Positions 26,940 through 37,407 are shown, counted from the stretch's first letter. The stretch: 64,000 nucleotides of DNA from Aurantiacibacter gangjinensis (GCF_001886695.1 NZ_CP018097.1:62001-126000); one strand, 5' to 3'. Made by a program: numbers and translations. The notes: generated by a model not told the origin, from the sequence alone.

Positions 26940-28979
26940 ATGGGCGTTTACGGCATCAAGCTGGAACGCATGAGCCTTGCCACGCTGGTTATCGCGCTTG
27001 GTTTGCTGGTCGATAACGGCATCGTCGTCGCGGAGGATTTCAAGAAGCGCATTTCTGACGGGGTCGATCGGCGCGAAGCCGTGACTCAAACGGGCCGCGA
27101 ACTGGCCCTGCCTTTGCTCGCCTCTACCGCGACCACCGTGATGGTGTTCTATCCCCTGATTGCCTCGCAAGATGGATCGGCGGAATACACGCGCAACATC
27201 TCGATCGTTATCCTGATTTCGCTTTCCGTGTCCTGGCTGATCGCGATGCTGGTCACGCCCATGTTGTGTTACTGGTTTGCGCAGCCGGACAAAGAAGGTG
27301 ATGAGCGTAGCACCGTTCGAAAGAAGGTCGACAGTGCCTTCGACTGGGCGAACACCCGTTACGAAAAGCTGTTGCGCTGGGCGCTCGTCCACCGCGTGAT
27401 CTTCGTCGCCTCTATGGTTGCGGCATTGGTCCTGTCGGGGATGTCGCTGCAATTCGTACAGCAGAAATTCTTTCCGGCATCCGACCGTCCGCAGCTGCTG
27501 ATTTATGCCGATATGCCGGTCGGCACATCGAGCCGGGCGACAGATCGGATGATCCAGGATTTGTCGCAATTCATCGCCGACGAGGACCGGTATCCCGATA
27601 TCGAAAGCGTAGCATCTTACGCCGGTTTTGGCGGGCCGCGCTTTGTGCTGTCGCTTGCCCCGTCGGACCCGGCGCCCAACCGCGGCTTTTTCGTTCTCAA
27701 TGCCAAGGATGTGGAGGCCCGGGACGCGGCAGTGGAGAGCCTGCGCCGTGAATTGGCGGTCGCCTTCCCCGAAGCGCGGCTGCGCGTCACCGGCATGTTC
27801 CTGGGGCCGAGCGACCCCAATATCCTGCAGGTCCAGGTGCGCGGGCCCGACGACGCCGTGTTGCTCGAAACGGGTGAGAAACTCGCCGATATCTTCCGCT
27901 CCGTCGACGGAACGATCGATGTCTTTTCCGACTGGGAAAATCCATCGCTGCAATATGCCATCGAGCTGGATCAGGTTTCGGCACGTGCTGCTGGCATAAG
28001 CTCCGCCTCCGTCTCGAGCGCCTTGTCCGGTTTCTTCAGCGGTGTTCCCGCCGGCGTCTTCCGGGATGGTGACGACAACGTGCCGATCGTTATCCGCGCG
28101 ACCGATAGCGAGCGGACCGATCCGGGGGCTTTGGAAGGCGTGACCGTCGCGCGCGCCGACGGTCAGGCAGTCCCGTTATCCAGCGTGGCGCAGGCCTCGC
28201 TCGTGCCGCAGCAGGGACGCATCCATACGGAAGACCTCATCCGCACGCTCACCATCGAAGGGCGGCCTACGGCAATCACTCCGCAAGACATGGTGCCGAC
28301 GGTTCAAGAACAGATCGACGAACTCGAAGCCACCTTGCCGGCGGGCCACTTTATCGAGTGGGATGGCATCATCGCTGAAAGCGCCGAGGGCAATGAAGCG
28401 ATCTTCGGCGCGCTGCCGATAGTGATTGCCGCGATCATCATGCTACTGGTTGCACAGTTCGGCGGGTTTCGGCGGGCAGCGGTGATTTTCGTCACGATGC
28501 CATTGCTGCTGATCGGCGCGGCCATCGGCCTTCATATCATGCGCGCGGATTTCGGTTTCATGGTGATCCTGGGTCTGTTCGCGCTGATCGGTATTCTCAT
28601 CAACAGTGCCATCGTGCTGGTCGATCGCATCGATCTCGAACGCGCTGCGGCAGGTGACGAAGAACTGGAGCGGGATGTGGGAAATCCGCCTGAACTGAGC
28701 GGGCAGGATGAAGAGACGACAGACGCGAACGATCAGGATTCCGTGCTGACGAAGGCAATTATCAGCGCTTCCCTGCGCCGGTTCCGGCCGATTATCATGA
28801 CGACGATTACCACCGTCGTCGGTCTTTTGCCTCTGATGATCGCGCAGGACGTCCTGTTCTACGGCATGGCGTCAGTCATCGCGTTCGGACTGCTCGTCGG
28901 TACGGTGCTGACGTTAGGCGTCGTCCCCGTGCTGTATGCGTGGTTCTTCGGTGCGGAAAAGGAAAACGCCGCACGGTAA
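26940..28979 (+). pseudogene. RND efflux pump inner-membrane protein, 5'-truncated remnant
   Basis: 679 codons remain where the family has about 1,030. The frame begins at the TM4 motif 'MSLATLVIALGLLVDNGIVVAE' region (around residue 390-410 of AcrB) and then runs cleanly to the end, including the second periplasmic domain and 'GILINSAIVLVDRID'. Family similarity ('LLAVMGVYGI') even extends a few codons upstream of ATG 26940, into the 3' end of the GH28 gene, so the 5' third was lost in a rearrangement. The remnant lacks the first pore and docking domains and can hardly work as a pump. No membrane-fusion partner gene is present. Confidence 0.85.
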
Positions 28980-29174
28980 AAAGGCGCGCAGAATAGACCG
29001 GAGCTAGGTGCATTTAACAGATTGTATCGCCCCTGAGTTTTGCCGCACCCTGAACTTCACGACCCCACCGAAGGAACGGCGTCGAAACCAAGCAAACGCG
29101 ATTGCCGACACTGGCGATTTAGAACGCTCGACAAGCCCGATACGATCGCGCTCCATCTCCGGCGAAAATGGCCG

Positions 29175-29783
29175 TCACTCCTTGCGCAACAATTTTGTCA
29201 TCAGAGCGACGTAACTGTCGCGGTCGGTCCCTGACAGGTTTGACGCGTGCAGTTCGGTCGCATTCTGGACAAGGCTGGACGTCAGGGAGATGCTGAGCAA
29301 GGGACCTACGATCACCTGCTCCATCTCGCGCGGTGTCAGGTCACGAAACGTCCCATCGGCTATCGCGTCGGCGTAGATAGAGACCAATGCTGACCGAAAC
29401 CTGACGATGACCTTTTCATGAAAACCGCGGGCAATTTCCGGAACATCACGGCCCGCCTGCGCAAGCACGGTCAGTAATCGCCCCATCGAACCACTCAGGA
29501 TTGCGTCATGCGCATAGCCGAATGCTTCAAGAAGACGATGTTCAGCCGGTGTCTCCCGGTCCATTGCCAGTCTTTCGAGAGCCGATAGCGCGTCACCGGT
29601 ATCCACGGTGAGAGCCTGCACCAGCATGTCCTCTTTCGATGTGAAGTGGTGATAGAGACTGGCTTTGGAAATTTCCGCTCTGCGCGCGACCTCCGACATG
29701 GACGCGCCGGCATAGCCCCGTTCCATGAATACCCTCAGCGCGCATTGTGCGACCTGACGCCTGCGTAAAGTCTGTTCTTCCAC
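29175..29783 (-). CDS. TetR/AcrR-family transcriptional regulator
   Basis: About 202 residues from GTG 29783, chosen because it starts just ahead of helix 1 and has GGGAAG upstream; the frame is open to 29897. The N-terminal HTH 'AGASMSEVARRAEISKASLYHHF' region (residues about 27-50) is clear, followed by 'TSKEDML'. The C-terminal ligand domain resembles regulators of multidrug pumps. It faces away from the gene at 29851 across a palindromic operator, and lies beyond the truncated RND gene, whose original regulator it may have been. Confidence 0.87.
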   Translation of the reverse strand: MEEQTLRRRQVAQCALRVFMERGYAGASMSEVARRAEISKASLYHHFTSKEDMLVQALTVDTGDALSALERLAMDRETPAEHRLLEAFGYAHDAILSGSMGRLLTVLAQAGRDVPEIARGFHEKVIVRFRSALVSIYADAIADGTFRDLTPREMEQVIVGPLLSISLTSSLVQNATELHASNLSGTDRDSYVALMTKLLRKE

Positions 29784-29831
29784 TAGCTTCCCATACAGCG
29801 GCAGCCGAGCCGTAAGCAAATCGGGAACCGC

Positions 29832-29847
29832 CCGACCGATCGGTAGG
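29832..29847. promoter_or_regulatory. Palindromic TetR-type operator
   Basis: CCGACCGATCGGTAGG is an inverted repeat with seven of eight pairs, containing the perfect core ACCGATCGGT (29835-29844). This resembles operators of TetR/AcrR proteins. It lies between tetR and the divergent DUF892 gene, immediately before the first possible start of the latter. Confidence 0.55.
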
Positions 29848-29850
29848 TTA

Positions 29851-30381
29851 TTGGCGCTGAGGCAGATTAGAAAGGACAACGACATCAATATCACCAACGT
29901 GCACGAGCTCTACATCCACGGCATTCAGGACATGCGCACGGGCTGTCAGAAAACCTTCGATGGCGTGGAAGCACTGCGCGATGGCGCGACCGATCCCGAC
30001 ATTCGGCAAATGACGGAAGGCGGTCTCAATTCCATGCGGCAGGCAATGGATATGTTCGACGAAATTCTCGGACGACATGGAGCCGAGAAGGTCGAGACCG
30101 GCAACAAGGCGCTCAAGTCGCTGGGCGAAGAGGCGAGCGAGTGGGTTTCCGGCGACTATGCGAATGCGGCGTTGAAGGATCTGGCGATCATTGAAAAGAC
30201 GCGGAATATCGCTGCATATCCCGATGCCGGCTTCGAAGCATTCGCCAACCAGGCGGACGCCCTCGGTTATGATGAAGATGCGAAGGCTTTGCGCGGTCAA
30301 TACGGCCCTTCAATGAGCAGGGAGGAGCGCGATAAAAAGATGGCTGAGGTCGAGCAGCGCCTGCTGCAGGAAGCGATTTAG
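29851..30381 (+). CDS. DUF892 (YciF-like, ferritin-like) protein
   Basis: Up to 176 residues; 'NVHELYIHGIQDMRTGCQKTF' near the start and 'HGAEKVETGNKALKSLGEEAS' fit the DUF892 four-helix ferritin-like group, linked to stress responses in other bacteria. The start is unclear. TTG 29851 is the first in-frame candidate, but the best ribosome site, AAAGGA at 29871-29876, points to ATC 29884, and GTG 29899 is a third option. Divergent from tetR with a shared operator, so probably controlled by it. Confidence 0.75.
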   Translation: MALRQIRKDNDINITNVHELYIHGIQDMRTGCQKTFDGVEALRDGATDPDIRQMTEGGLNSMRQAMDMFDEILGRHGAEKVETGNKALKSLGEEASEWVSGDYANAALKDLAIIEKTRNIAAYPDAGFEAFANQADALGYDEDAKALRGQYGPSMSREERDKKMAEVEQRLLQEAI

Positions 30382-30412
30382 CCCTAGCTTAAATGATATC
30401 AGGGGACCGGAT

Positions 30413-31087
30413 ATGGCGGACCATGGCTTTACGCAGAAAAGCTTCGATTTCTCCGACGACTTGGCCGACAACAACCACAAGGAGTGGTTTCACGGGCACC
30501 AAGAGACGTTCGAGGAATATGTCGAGCAGCCGTTCTTGGAATTGCTTAGCGAACTCAGCAAGCGATTGTCCGACAGCCCGGTCCCCTTGCGCGGCAGCGC
30601 TGAAACCATGTTCCGGATGAACCGGGATGTGCGCTTCACAAAGGACAAATCGCCCTACAAAACGAGCATTTCCGCTGTGCTGACGCCTTCAGGCACGAAG
30701 CAGGAGAATGGCGGGCTGCTCTATGTGCAAATGGGCCGCGACGGCGGCTTTTGCGGGGCCGGTTGGTATAAACTCGATGCCGGCGAGCTAAAGCCGTTCC
30801 GCAAGGCGATGGTAAAGGACGCGGAAGCGTTTGACGACGTGCTTGCCGGGCTCGAGAAGGCCGACAGGTCGCTTACCAGCGAGGAGAGCCTAACCGCCAT
30901 GCCGCGTGGCTTCGAGGAGCATTCCGAACATCGTCATGCCGATCATCTTAAGCTGAAATCGCTACTCGTTTCCGAAGACCTGCCGAAAACCGCGTTCAAT
31001 CGCGGCGAGTCGATCGACCGGATCGCGGACCTCGCTTCGGACGCGATGCCGTTCCTAAAATGGGGCCGCGAAACTCAGACACGGTAA
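30413..31087 (+). CDS. DUF2461 / TIGR02453 family protein
   Basis: 224 residues from ATG 30413 with AGGGGA upstream. The family pattern is clear: 'DLADNNHKEWFHGHQETFEEYV', 'MFRMNRDVRFTKDKSPYKT' and 'GGFCGAGWYKLDAGELKPFR' (residues about 20-120). The family is widespread in bacteria but has no established function. It lies 31 bases after the DUF892 gene. Confidence 0.85.
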   Translation: MADHGFTQKSFDFSDDLADNNHKEWFHGHQETFEEYVEQPFLELLSELSKRLSDSPVPLRGSAETMFRMNRDVRFTKDKSPYKTSISAVLTPSGTKQENGGLLYVQMGRDGGFCGAGWYKLDAGELKPFRKAMVKDAEAFDDVLAGLEKADRSLTSEESLTAMPRGFEEHSEHRHADHLKLKSLLVSEDLPKTAFNRGESIDRIADLASDAMPFLKWGRETQTR

Positions 31088-31713
31088 CGCGTTATCGTCC
31101 CTGTCGATTGGCGATTACAGTCGATGGCTAAGAGAACATGCGGACCTTCGACATCGAGAGCCGCCTGATGGGCGGAAATTCAAGTCCAGTTTCCAAGGTC
31201 CAGCTTTACGGGACCGGGCGTGCACCATAGTTCGTCGGGCATGACGGTCGGACTGCCGACCCCGGTACCGACGAGACGATGATCGAACAGGTTCGTCGTC
31301 TCCGGGCATGGTTGGCTGATCGCGAAGCAGATTGCCTAGCCATTTCGCAGCTCGCAGCCGAAAACGGCATCATCACATCGTTCGTCACGCACGCGGCTTG
31401 GCTGGCCTCCCAGTCGACGCGGACTGTGGAAGCACTCTTCGCCAGAATCCAGGCTGCTCTCCTCACGAGCGACCGGCTGGGACGAAGCAACGTTCCCACC
31501 AGCTGGTCGGATCAGCGAGAACTTTTTAACTTCTAAGGCAGGAAAGCGCTGTAAAAGCCGGGGCCCGCCGAGAAGGTGAGAAGTGGGAGCCTTCTAAATT
31601 GCGCCCGATCGCGCTTAGATCCCATTCTATCCACCAGCGACATAACGTCTCGATAGCTAAGAGCCGGGGAAGAACATCGAACTGTCGACGCTTCTTTTGA
31701 AAGCTTTGGCAAT
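31088..31713. other. 626-base region with decayed sequence only
   Basis: Apart from the recombinase-like fragment at 31279-31536, I see no gene. Short frames on both strands in 31115-31499 are antisense or degenerate. The stretch 31537-31713 holds nothing recognisable before the tRNA 3' end. Confidence 0.5.
31279..31536 (+). pseudogene. Remnant of a site-specific recombinase C-terminus
   Basis: The 85-codon frame ('RRLRAWLADREADCLAISQLAAENG', ..., 'PTSWSDQRELFNF', positions about 6-85) resembles the C-terminal part of large recombinase/resolvase proteins common in sphingomonad mobile DNA, which end in '...W..QR..LGF' after a small HTH-like segment. The rest of the enzyme is absent and an in-frame stop lies about 45 bases upstream of 31279. 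It probably marks an old integration next to tRNA-Ser. The similarity is from memory and weak over the start. Confidence 0.45.
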
Positions 31714-31804
31714 TGGCGGAGAGGGAGGGATTCGAACCCTCGGAACCCCAGAAGGGCTCAACGGTTTTCGAGACCGCCCCGTTCGACCACTCCGGCACCT
31801 CTCC
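31714..31804 (-). tRNA. tRNA-Ser (anticodon CGA)
   Basis: On the minus strand the gene starts GGAGAGGTGCCGGAGTGG and ends CCTCTCC-G-CCA. The acceptor stem pairs 31798-31804 with 31718-31724; CCA is encoded at 31714-31716. The anticodon loop reads TCTCGAAAA, giving anticodon CGA for the UCG codon. A long variable arm (GAGCCCTTCTGGGGTTC) and T loop GGTTCGAATCC are as expected for a class II serine tRNA. Confidence 0.95.
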
Positions 31805-31956
31805 GCAAGACAGGTATCCATCGGACCTGAGGTCGATTGGGAAGCGCGGCAGTTAGCGAAGCGCCTTGCCCTTGCCAAGGGGGTTTCGCGCGAAAAATGG
31901 GGGACGAGCGGGCCGCGCGCCTTGTCGGCGCTGCAACGCACCATATATTTGCAATT

Positions 31957-32337
31957 ATGGATCGTTCGGAATTTTACTCTTCGCAAGCCGGTCGGCGCAT
32001 CGATGTGCCCCGGCGATCGCGCGCGCTCTTCGCCATCGGCGACGTGGTCAAACACCGGAAATACGATTTCCGCGGCGTCGTGTTCGATATCGATCCGGTC
32101 TATGCCAATTCGGAAGAGTGGTACGACCAGATCCCCGAAGACCAGCGCCCGCGCCGCGACCAGCCGTTCTACCACCTTCTCGCCGAGAATGACGAAAGCT
32201 CTTACGTTGCCTATGTCAGCCAGCAGAACCTGCTGATCGACAAGGATGGCGAGCCGATCGACCATCCGCAGGTGAATCAGCTGTTCGAGGATTTTCGCAA
32301 GGGCCGCTACATCCTGCGCCGCAGCCTGACGCATTGA
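31957..32337 (+). CDS. hspQ: Heat shock protein HspQ / YccV-like
   Basis: 126 residues from ATG 31957. The YccV-like domain is plain: 'FAIGDVVKHRKYDFRGVVFDID', 'QPFYHLLAEND' and 'YVAYVSQQNL' (residues about 25-105). In E. coli HspQ binds hemimethylated DNA and modulates Lon proteolysis. The longer open frame to 31837 reaches towards the tRNA and is not supported. Confidence 0.88.
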   Translation: MDRSEFYSSQAGRRIDVPRRSRALFAIGDVVKHRKYDFRGVVFDIDPVYANSEEWYDQIPEDQRPRRDQPFYHLLAENDESSYVAYVSQQNLLIDKDGEPIDHPQVNQLFEDFRKGRYILRRSLTH

Positions 32338-32392
32338 GCTGAAGCGTTCACCGCTGAACTTTCTCGCAATGGTTTGGTGATAAACCGACGCC

Positions 32393-32992
32393 ATGAGCCA
32401 ATGGCGCACGCCTTATAACGATCCGCTGGAAATCGCCTTGCAGCGCGAATTGCATCGCGGTGAGCAGGTCTTGTGGAAAGGCCGCGCCATACCGCGCACC
32501 AAATGGATGGATTTCGGCATCTATCTGTTCGCCGTTCCATGGACAGCGTTCGCTCTTTTCTGGACAGCGATGGCCTTCGCCGGAGTGGACGGCATGACCG
32601 AGGAAGGTGGGTGGCTCGGCTATGCCTTTCCGCTGTTCGGCGTGCCTTTCATCCTGGTCGGACTGGGCATGCTGGCAGCGCCTTTCCTGCCGCTATACAC
32701 TGCCCGAAACACTGTGTTTGCCGTTACCGACAAGCGGATGATCGAACTCAGGCTTGGCCGCCGGCTGACCACCAAGTCGGCGGACGGCAAAAATGCCACC
32801 GATCTGCATCGGATCGAAAGCCGCGATGGCAGCGGCACACTGATGGTCAGAGTCGGCTCCCATCGGGGGTCAGACGGCGATCACCAGATCGACCGTTTCG
32901 TGATCGGCGATATCGAAAGCGTGATGCAGGCAGAGGACGCCGTGCGCGAAATGCGGGAGCGGCTGCAGCGCATCCCGGCCCTCAGCTCTTGA
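32393..32992 (+). CDS. Membrane protein with PH-like domain
   Basis: 199 residues. Two membrane helices (about 42-65 and 78-100) are followed by 'YTARNTVFAVTDKRMIEL', a phrase typical of bacterial PH-domain (bPH2/DUF304-like) proteins. Function unknown. Its 3' end overlaps the convergent ABC permease gene by 11 bases. Confidence 0.65.
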   Translation: MSQWRTPYNDPLEIALQRELHRGEQVLWKGRAIPRTKWMDFGIYLFAVPWTAFALFWTAMAFAGVDGMTEEGGWLGYAFPLFGVPFILVGLGMLAAPFLPLYTARNTVFAVTDKRMIELRLGRRLTTKSADGKNATDLHRIESRDGSGTLMVRVGSHRGSDGDHQIDRFVIGDIESVMQAEDAVREMRERLQRIPALSS

Positions 32993-33881
32993 TCTTCCAG
33001 CCGCTTTTCAGCACGCGGTAGACGATCACGCCCAGCACCAGGTTCAACACGCCCACGCCGATGGCCGCGCTCACCACGTCGGCATTGGTGTTTCCGATAT
33101 CGCTTTCGCCGAGGAAGCCGAAGCGGAAGCCGGAGATCATGTAAAAGAACGGGTTTGCCATGCTGATCGCCTGGAAAAAGGGCGAAAGGTTGGAAATGAC
33201 GTAAAACGTGCCCGATAGCAGGCTGAGCGGCGCGACGACGAAATTGGTAATGGCGGCATTGTGATCGAACTTTTCCGCCCACACACTGGTCAGCAGGCCC
33301 GCCAGCGCCAGCATGGCAGACCCCATCAGCCCGAACCACACGATCGCCCAGGGATGCGCCGCCTGCAATTCGACACCGGGATAGAGCCACATGGCCAGTG
33401 CCACCGCCCCGCCCACCATCACGGCGCGCGTGATCGCCGCCATCACGATCCCGATCATCAGTTCCGCTTCTGAAAGCGGCGGCATCAGCAGGTCGATTAT
33501 GGTGCCTTGCAGCTTGCCCGACAGCAGGCTGAAGCTCGAATTGGCGAATGCATTCTGCATCATGCCCATCATGATGAGGCCCGGCGCAACGAAAGTGCCG
33601 AACGGAACGCCCAGCACTTCGCGCCCCGAGCGCCCCAGCGCCACGGTGAAGATTACCAGAAACAGCAGCGTCGTGACCGCCGGTGCCCAGACTGTTTGCG
33701 TCTGCACCTTGAGGAAGCGGCGGATTTCCTTAATATAGAGGCTCCACAGCCCGATCCGGTTGATGCCGGTGATCTGGGGCTCTCCCTTCGGCGCGAACTT
33801 GCGACCGGAATTGCTGCCGGTGTCGACAAACTCGGGCGTGTTCGCGCTCGTGGAAGCGGCAGCAGGTGCTTGATCGGCCAT
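32982..33881 (-). CDS. ABC-2 type transporter permease
   Basis: 299 residues from ATG 33881. After a polar N-terminus come 'LWSLYIKEIRRFLKVQTQTV' and six membrane segments with 'APGLIMMGMMQNAFANSSFS', typical of the ABC-2 family. The last helix ends near 'VYRVLKSGWKIKS'. The ATPase partner is not adjacent, so the substrate (drug, O-antigen or similar) is unknown. Divergent from gcrA with 79 bases between starts. Confidence 0.85.
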   Translation of the reverse strand: MADQAPAAASTSANTPEFVDTGSNSGRKFAPKGEPQITGINRIGLWSLYIKEIRRFLKVQTQTVWAPAVTTLLFLVIFTVALGRSGREVLGVPFGTFVAPGLIMMGMMQNAFANSSFSLLSGKLQGTIIDLLMPPLSEAELMIGIVMAAITRAVMVGGAVALAMWLYPGVELQAAHPWAIVWFGLMGSAMLALAGLLTSVWAEKFDHNAAITNFVVAPLSLLSGTFYVISNLSPFFQAISMANPFFYMISGFRFGFLGESDIGNTNADVVSAAIGVGVLNLVLGVIVYRVLKSGWKIKS

Positions 33882-33960
33882 GGGGGCGCGACTATCTGGA
33901 CACTGCCTGCTTGGCAAGGTGTCGGGCGAGCATGAACACGAACGGGATTTTGCGCGCAAT

Positions 33961-34647
33961 ATGAGCTGGACCGAAGATCGCATCGCCACCCTCACGAAGA
34001 TGTGGGAGGGCGGCAGCACCGCGAGCGAGATTGCCACCGAACTGGGCGGTGTTTCGCGCAATGCGGTGATCGGCAAGGCGCACCGCCTCGGCCTCAAGGC
34101 GCGCCCCAGCCCGGTCAAGGCCGGAGAGAAGAAGAATAAAGCCGCGCCGAAGAAAAAGGCCGCGGTGAAGGCACCTGCGGCGAAGTCTGCGCCGAAGAAG
34201 AAAGCGGCTACGCCGGTCGCGGCGCCGAAGCCTGCTCCGGCGCCAGCCGAGGCCAGGCCTGCCGCACCGCAGGCGAACAGCCAGCCGCTGCCGAACAAGC
34301 AGGACGACTTGCCCAAGATCGTCTCCTACGGTCCCGGCGGCTTCCTGCGACAGGGCCCGGGCGACCAGCAGGCACCGATCCCGCCGGCGCCGCCGCGTCG
34401 ACTGGTGCCGGCAAAGCCCAGCCCCGATATTGCCGACAAAACCAGCCTTCTCGATCTCAATGACCGCGTCTGCCGCTGGCCGATGGGGCATCCGGGAGAA
34501 CCTGACTTCCATTTCTGCGGCGAGAAGGTGAACCCCGGCTTCCCCTATTGCGTGGAGCATTGCGGCAGGGCCTATCAGGCACAGCTGCCGCGCGGTGCGC
34601 GCCGTCCCCCTCCCCCGCTACCGTTTGGCGGACCACGGGTTCGCTAA
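33961..34647 (+). CDS. gcrA: Cell-cycle regulator GcrA
   Basis: 228 residues from ATG 33961. The N-terminal HTH 'MSWTEDRIATLTKMWEGG' with 'SRNAVIGKAHRLGLKAR' is the GcrA DNA-binding part; the C-terminal domain that binds sigma-70 shows 'CRWPMGHPGEPDFHFCG' and 'PYCVEHCGRAYQ'. Between them lies a Lys/Ala/Pro-rich linker (about residues 50-130). GcrA acts with CcrM methylation in alphaproteobacterial cell-cycle control, so this gene fixes the class of the host. A terminator follows at 34665. Confidence 0.95.
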   Translation: MSWTEDRIATLTKMWEGGSTASEIATELGGVSRNAVIGKAHRLGLKARPSPVKAGEKKNKAAPKKKAAVKAPAAKSAPKKKAATPVAAPKPAPAPAEARPAAPQANSQPLPNKQDDLPKIVSYGPGGFLRQGPGDQQAPIPPAPPRRLVPAKPSPDIADKTSLLDLNDRVCRWPMGHPGEPDFHFCGEKVNPGFPYCVEHCGRAYQAQLPRGARRPPPPLPFGGPRVR

Positions 34648-34664
34648 CACGATTGCCATGATTG

Positions 34665-34696
34665 GCCCGCCATCCATCCCGGATCGGCGGGCTTTT
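34665..34696 (+). terminator. Terminator after gcrA
   Basis: GCCCGCC (34665-34671) pairs with GGCGGGC (34686-34692), inner ATCC/GGAT pairs extend the stem, and TTTT follows. It lies 18 bases past the gcrA stop. Confidence 0.75.
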
Positions 34697-34778
34697 CGTA
34701 TGCGCTTACCTTGCCAGCATGCCCTTTCGCTGCCAGCACCATCAGCAACTAATTTTTCTTAATCGGAGCCACGCCTTT

Positions 34779-35297
34779 ATGTCCTTTTCCCTCTACGAAG
34801 CCGTGATTCCGACACAGATCCAGATGCTACAGGCGGCGCAGGCCTGGATCGAGAAAGCCAAGGAATCCAGCCATTCCGAAAGCGAAATCGTGGAAGCGCG
34901 GTTGACGGACGACATGCTGCCTTTCGCGTTCCAAATTAAAAGCCTCGTCAGCCATTCGGTCGGTGCGGTGGAAGGTGTGCGAAAAGGCGTGTTCTCGCCC
35001 GATCTGGAACCCGCCGCGACCGAGCTGGAGAAGATGCGCCTCAATCTCGGGGCGGCGGAAAACACGCTGCGTGCCCTCTCGAAAGGGGAGGTCGACAGCT
35101 TTATCGGCAATGACATGCTGTTCGTGTTCGAACAGCGCGACATCCGGTTACCGTTCAAGGCAGAGGATTTCCTGCTAAGCTTCAGCCAGCCGAACTTCTT
35201 CTTCCATGCAACGACGGCTTATGCGCTGTTGCGGGCGAAGGGCCTCGGCATCGGCAAGGCGGACTTTACCGGCAAGCTGCGCATCCAGCGCGGATAG
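34779..35297 (+). CDS. DUF1993 family protein
   Basis: 172 residues from ATG 34779. 'MSFSLYEAVIPTQIQMLQAA' and 'LPNFFFHATTAYALLRAKG'-like C-terminal text ('SQPNFFFHATTAYALLR') are typical of DUF1993, a helical-bundle family related in fold to DinB-like proteins. No function is established. No operon partner; the next gene is convergent. Confidence 0.85.
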   Translation: MSFSLYEAVIPTQIQMLQAAQAWIEKAKESSHSESEIVEARLTDDMLPFAFQIKSLVSHSVGAVEGVRKGVFSPDLEPAATELEKMRLNLGAAENTLRALSKGEVDSFIGNDMLFVFEQRDIRLPFKAEDFLLSFSQPNFFFHATTAYALLRAKGLGIGKADFTGKLRIQRG

Positions 35298-35312
35298 GCA
35301 CCTACAGCCCTG

Positions 35313-36001
35313 CTACCGCGTCCGCATTGCGAACCAGATGGTGTGACGCGGACCCTTATTGTTGGGCCGGGCACGCACGGTTTCCACGCGCACATCCATG
35401 CCGCTGTCTTTCAGCCGCCGGGTGAACTTGTGATCGTCCGCCGCAGACCATATTGCCAGCACGCCGCCGGGGTTAAGAGCATCGCGCATCCGGGCGATGC
35501 CGGTGCGGGTGTAAAGCCTCTCATTTCCATCGCGCACAATGCCATCGGGGCCGTTGTCGACATCCATCAGGATGGCATCGAAGCGCGGCGTCGTGCCGTC
35601 GACCGCATCGTCCACCAGCGCCGCGACATCGGCCAGCACGATTTCCCCGCGCGGATCGGAAAGGCTTTCGCCTGTAAGATGCGCAAGCGGACCTTTCGCC
35701 CAATCGAGTATCTCGGGCACCACCTCGGCGACCACAACCTTTCCGGCTTCCGGCAGGGCGGAGAGTGTTGCGCGATAGGTAAAGCCCATTCCATACCCGC
35801 CGATCAGCACGCGCGGCGCCGCGGCGGTCACGCGCTCCAGCGTCAGCACGGCCAGCTGCTCTTCGCTGAACTGCATGCGCGTGCCCATCAGCTCGTCACG
35901 GCCCAGCATGATGATGAAATCGCGCCCGTGGCTGACGAGCGTCAGTGTGTCGCCGCCGGGTATTTGGGCGGTCGCTATCTCTTCACGGGGCAGCATCCGG
36001 G

Positions 36002-36005
<4 letters not shown>
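35313..36005 (-). CDS. Spermidine-synthase-like SAM-dependent transferase
   Basis: 230 residues. '[16 protein letters not shown]' is the SAM/dcSAM-binding loop, followed by '[14 protein letters not shown]', '[13 protein letters not shown]' and '[13 protein letters not shown]'. It belongs with SpeE-like enzymes that often lack polyamine synthase specificity. The start is GTG 36005, overlapping the rimK stop (GTGA), or ATG 35996. It is co-transcribed with rimK and the RimB-like gene. Confidence 0.8.
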
Positions 36006-36907
<902 letters not shown>

Positions 36908-36917
36908 GGGGCAACTT

Positions 36918-37376
36918 TCATGGTTTGTGGCCTTCGACCGGGCGCACGCCCTTCGACTGGAGCCAGGAATGGCCGGAGTCGACGACGAAGCGCCGCCTGA
37001 GGGCAGAACGCCCGATCAGCATCGGAAACTTCATCGCGGACCTGTCAGCAAGAGAGAATTCGGCACGAAACTGCACATCACCGATCCTCAGGGGCGTCTT
37101 CACGACATAGCGTTTCTGCGTCTCGCCATTGGAACTGGTGATACCCCGCAAGTCGACATGCACCGCCTCGCAAATCTGGCGCACATGCGGGCGTTCGAAA
37201 TCAACGGCGAAGCGCACGAACCGCTCTCCGTCACGTTCGAACTCTTCCAGCACTTCGGCATGGAGCGATGATGTGCGCGCACCGGTATCGATCTTGGCCG
37301 GCAAGCGGCTGAGGCCGAGATCGGGAAGATCGACATATTCGCGCCACCCAACGGCGAGCTCGGGGATTTTGACCAT
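36918..37376 (-). CDS. RimB-type retropepsin-like aspartic protease (ATP-dependent zinc protease family)
   Basis: 152 residues from ATG 37376. The catalytic motif is '[16 protein letters not shown]' with the single Asp of a dimeric retropepsin, followed by '[18 protein letters not shown]'. RimB removes or trims the glutamate tails that RimK adds to S6. Directly upstream of rimK with 10 bases between, as expected for a modification/trim pair. Confidence 0.88.
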   Translation of the reverse strand: MVKIPELAVGWREYVDLPDLGLSRLPAKIDTGARTSSLHAEVLEEFERDGERFVRFAVDFERPHVRQICEAVHVDLRGITSSNGETQKRYVVKTPLRIGDVQFRAEFSLADRSAMKFPMLIGRSALRRRFVVDSGHSWLQSKGVRPVEGHKP

Positions 37377-37407
37377 GTCCCGCCATGCACCGCGTCTGCG
37401 CAAATGA

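Noticed and set aside
26931-27953. 340-codon minus frame over the RND gene
   Set aside because: Antisense of clearly homologous RND sequence; no own motifs.
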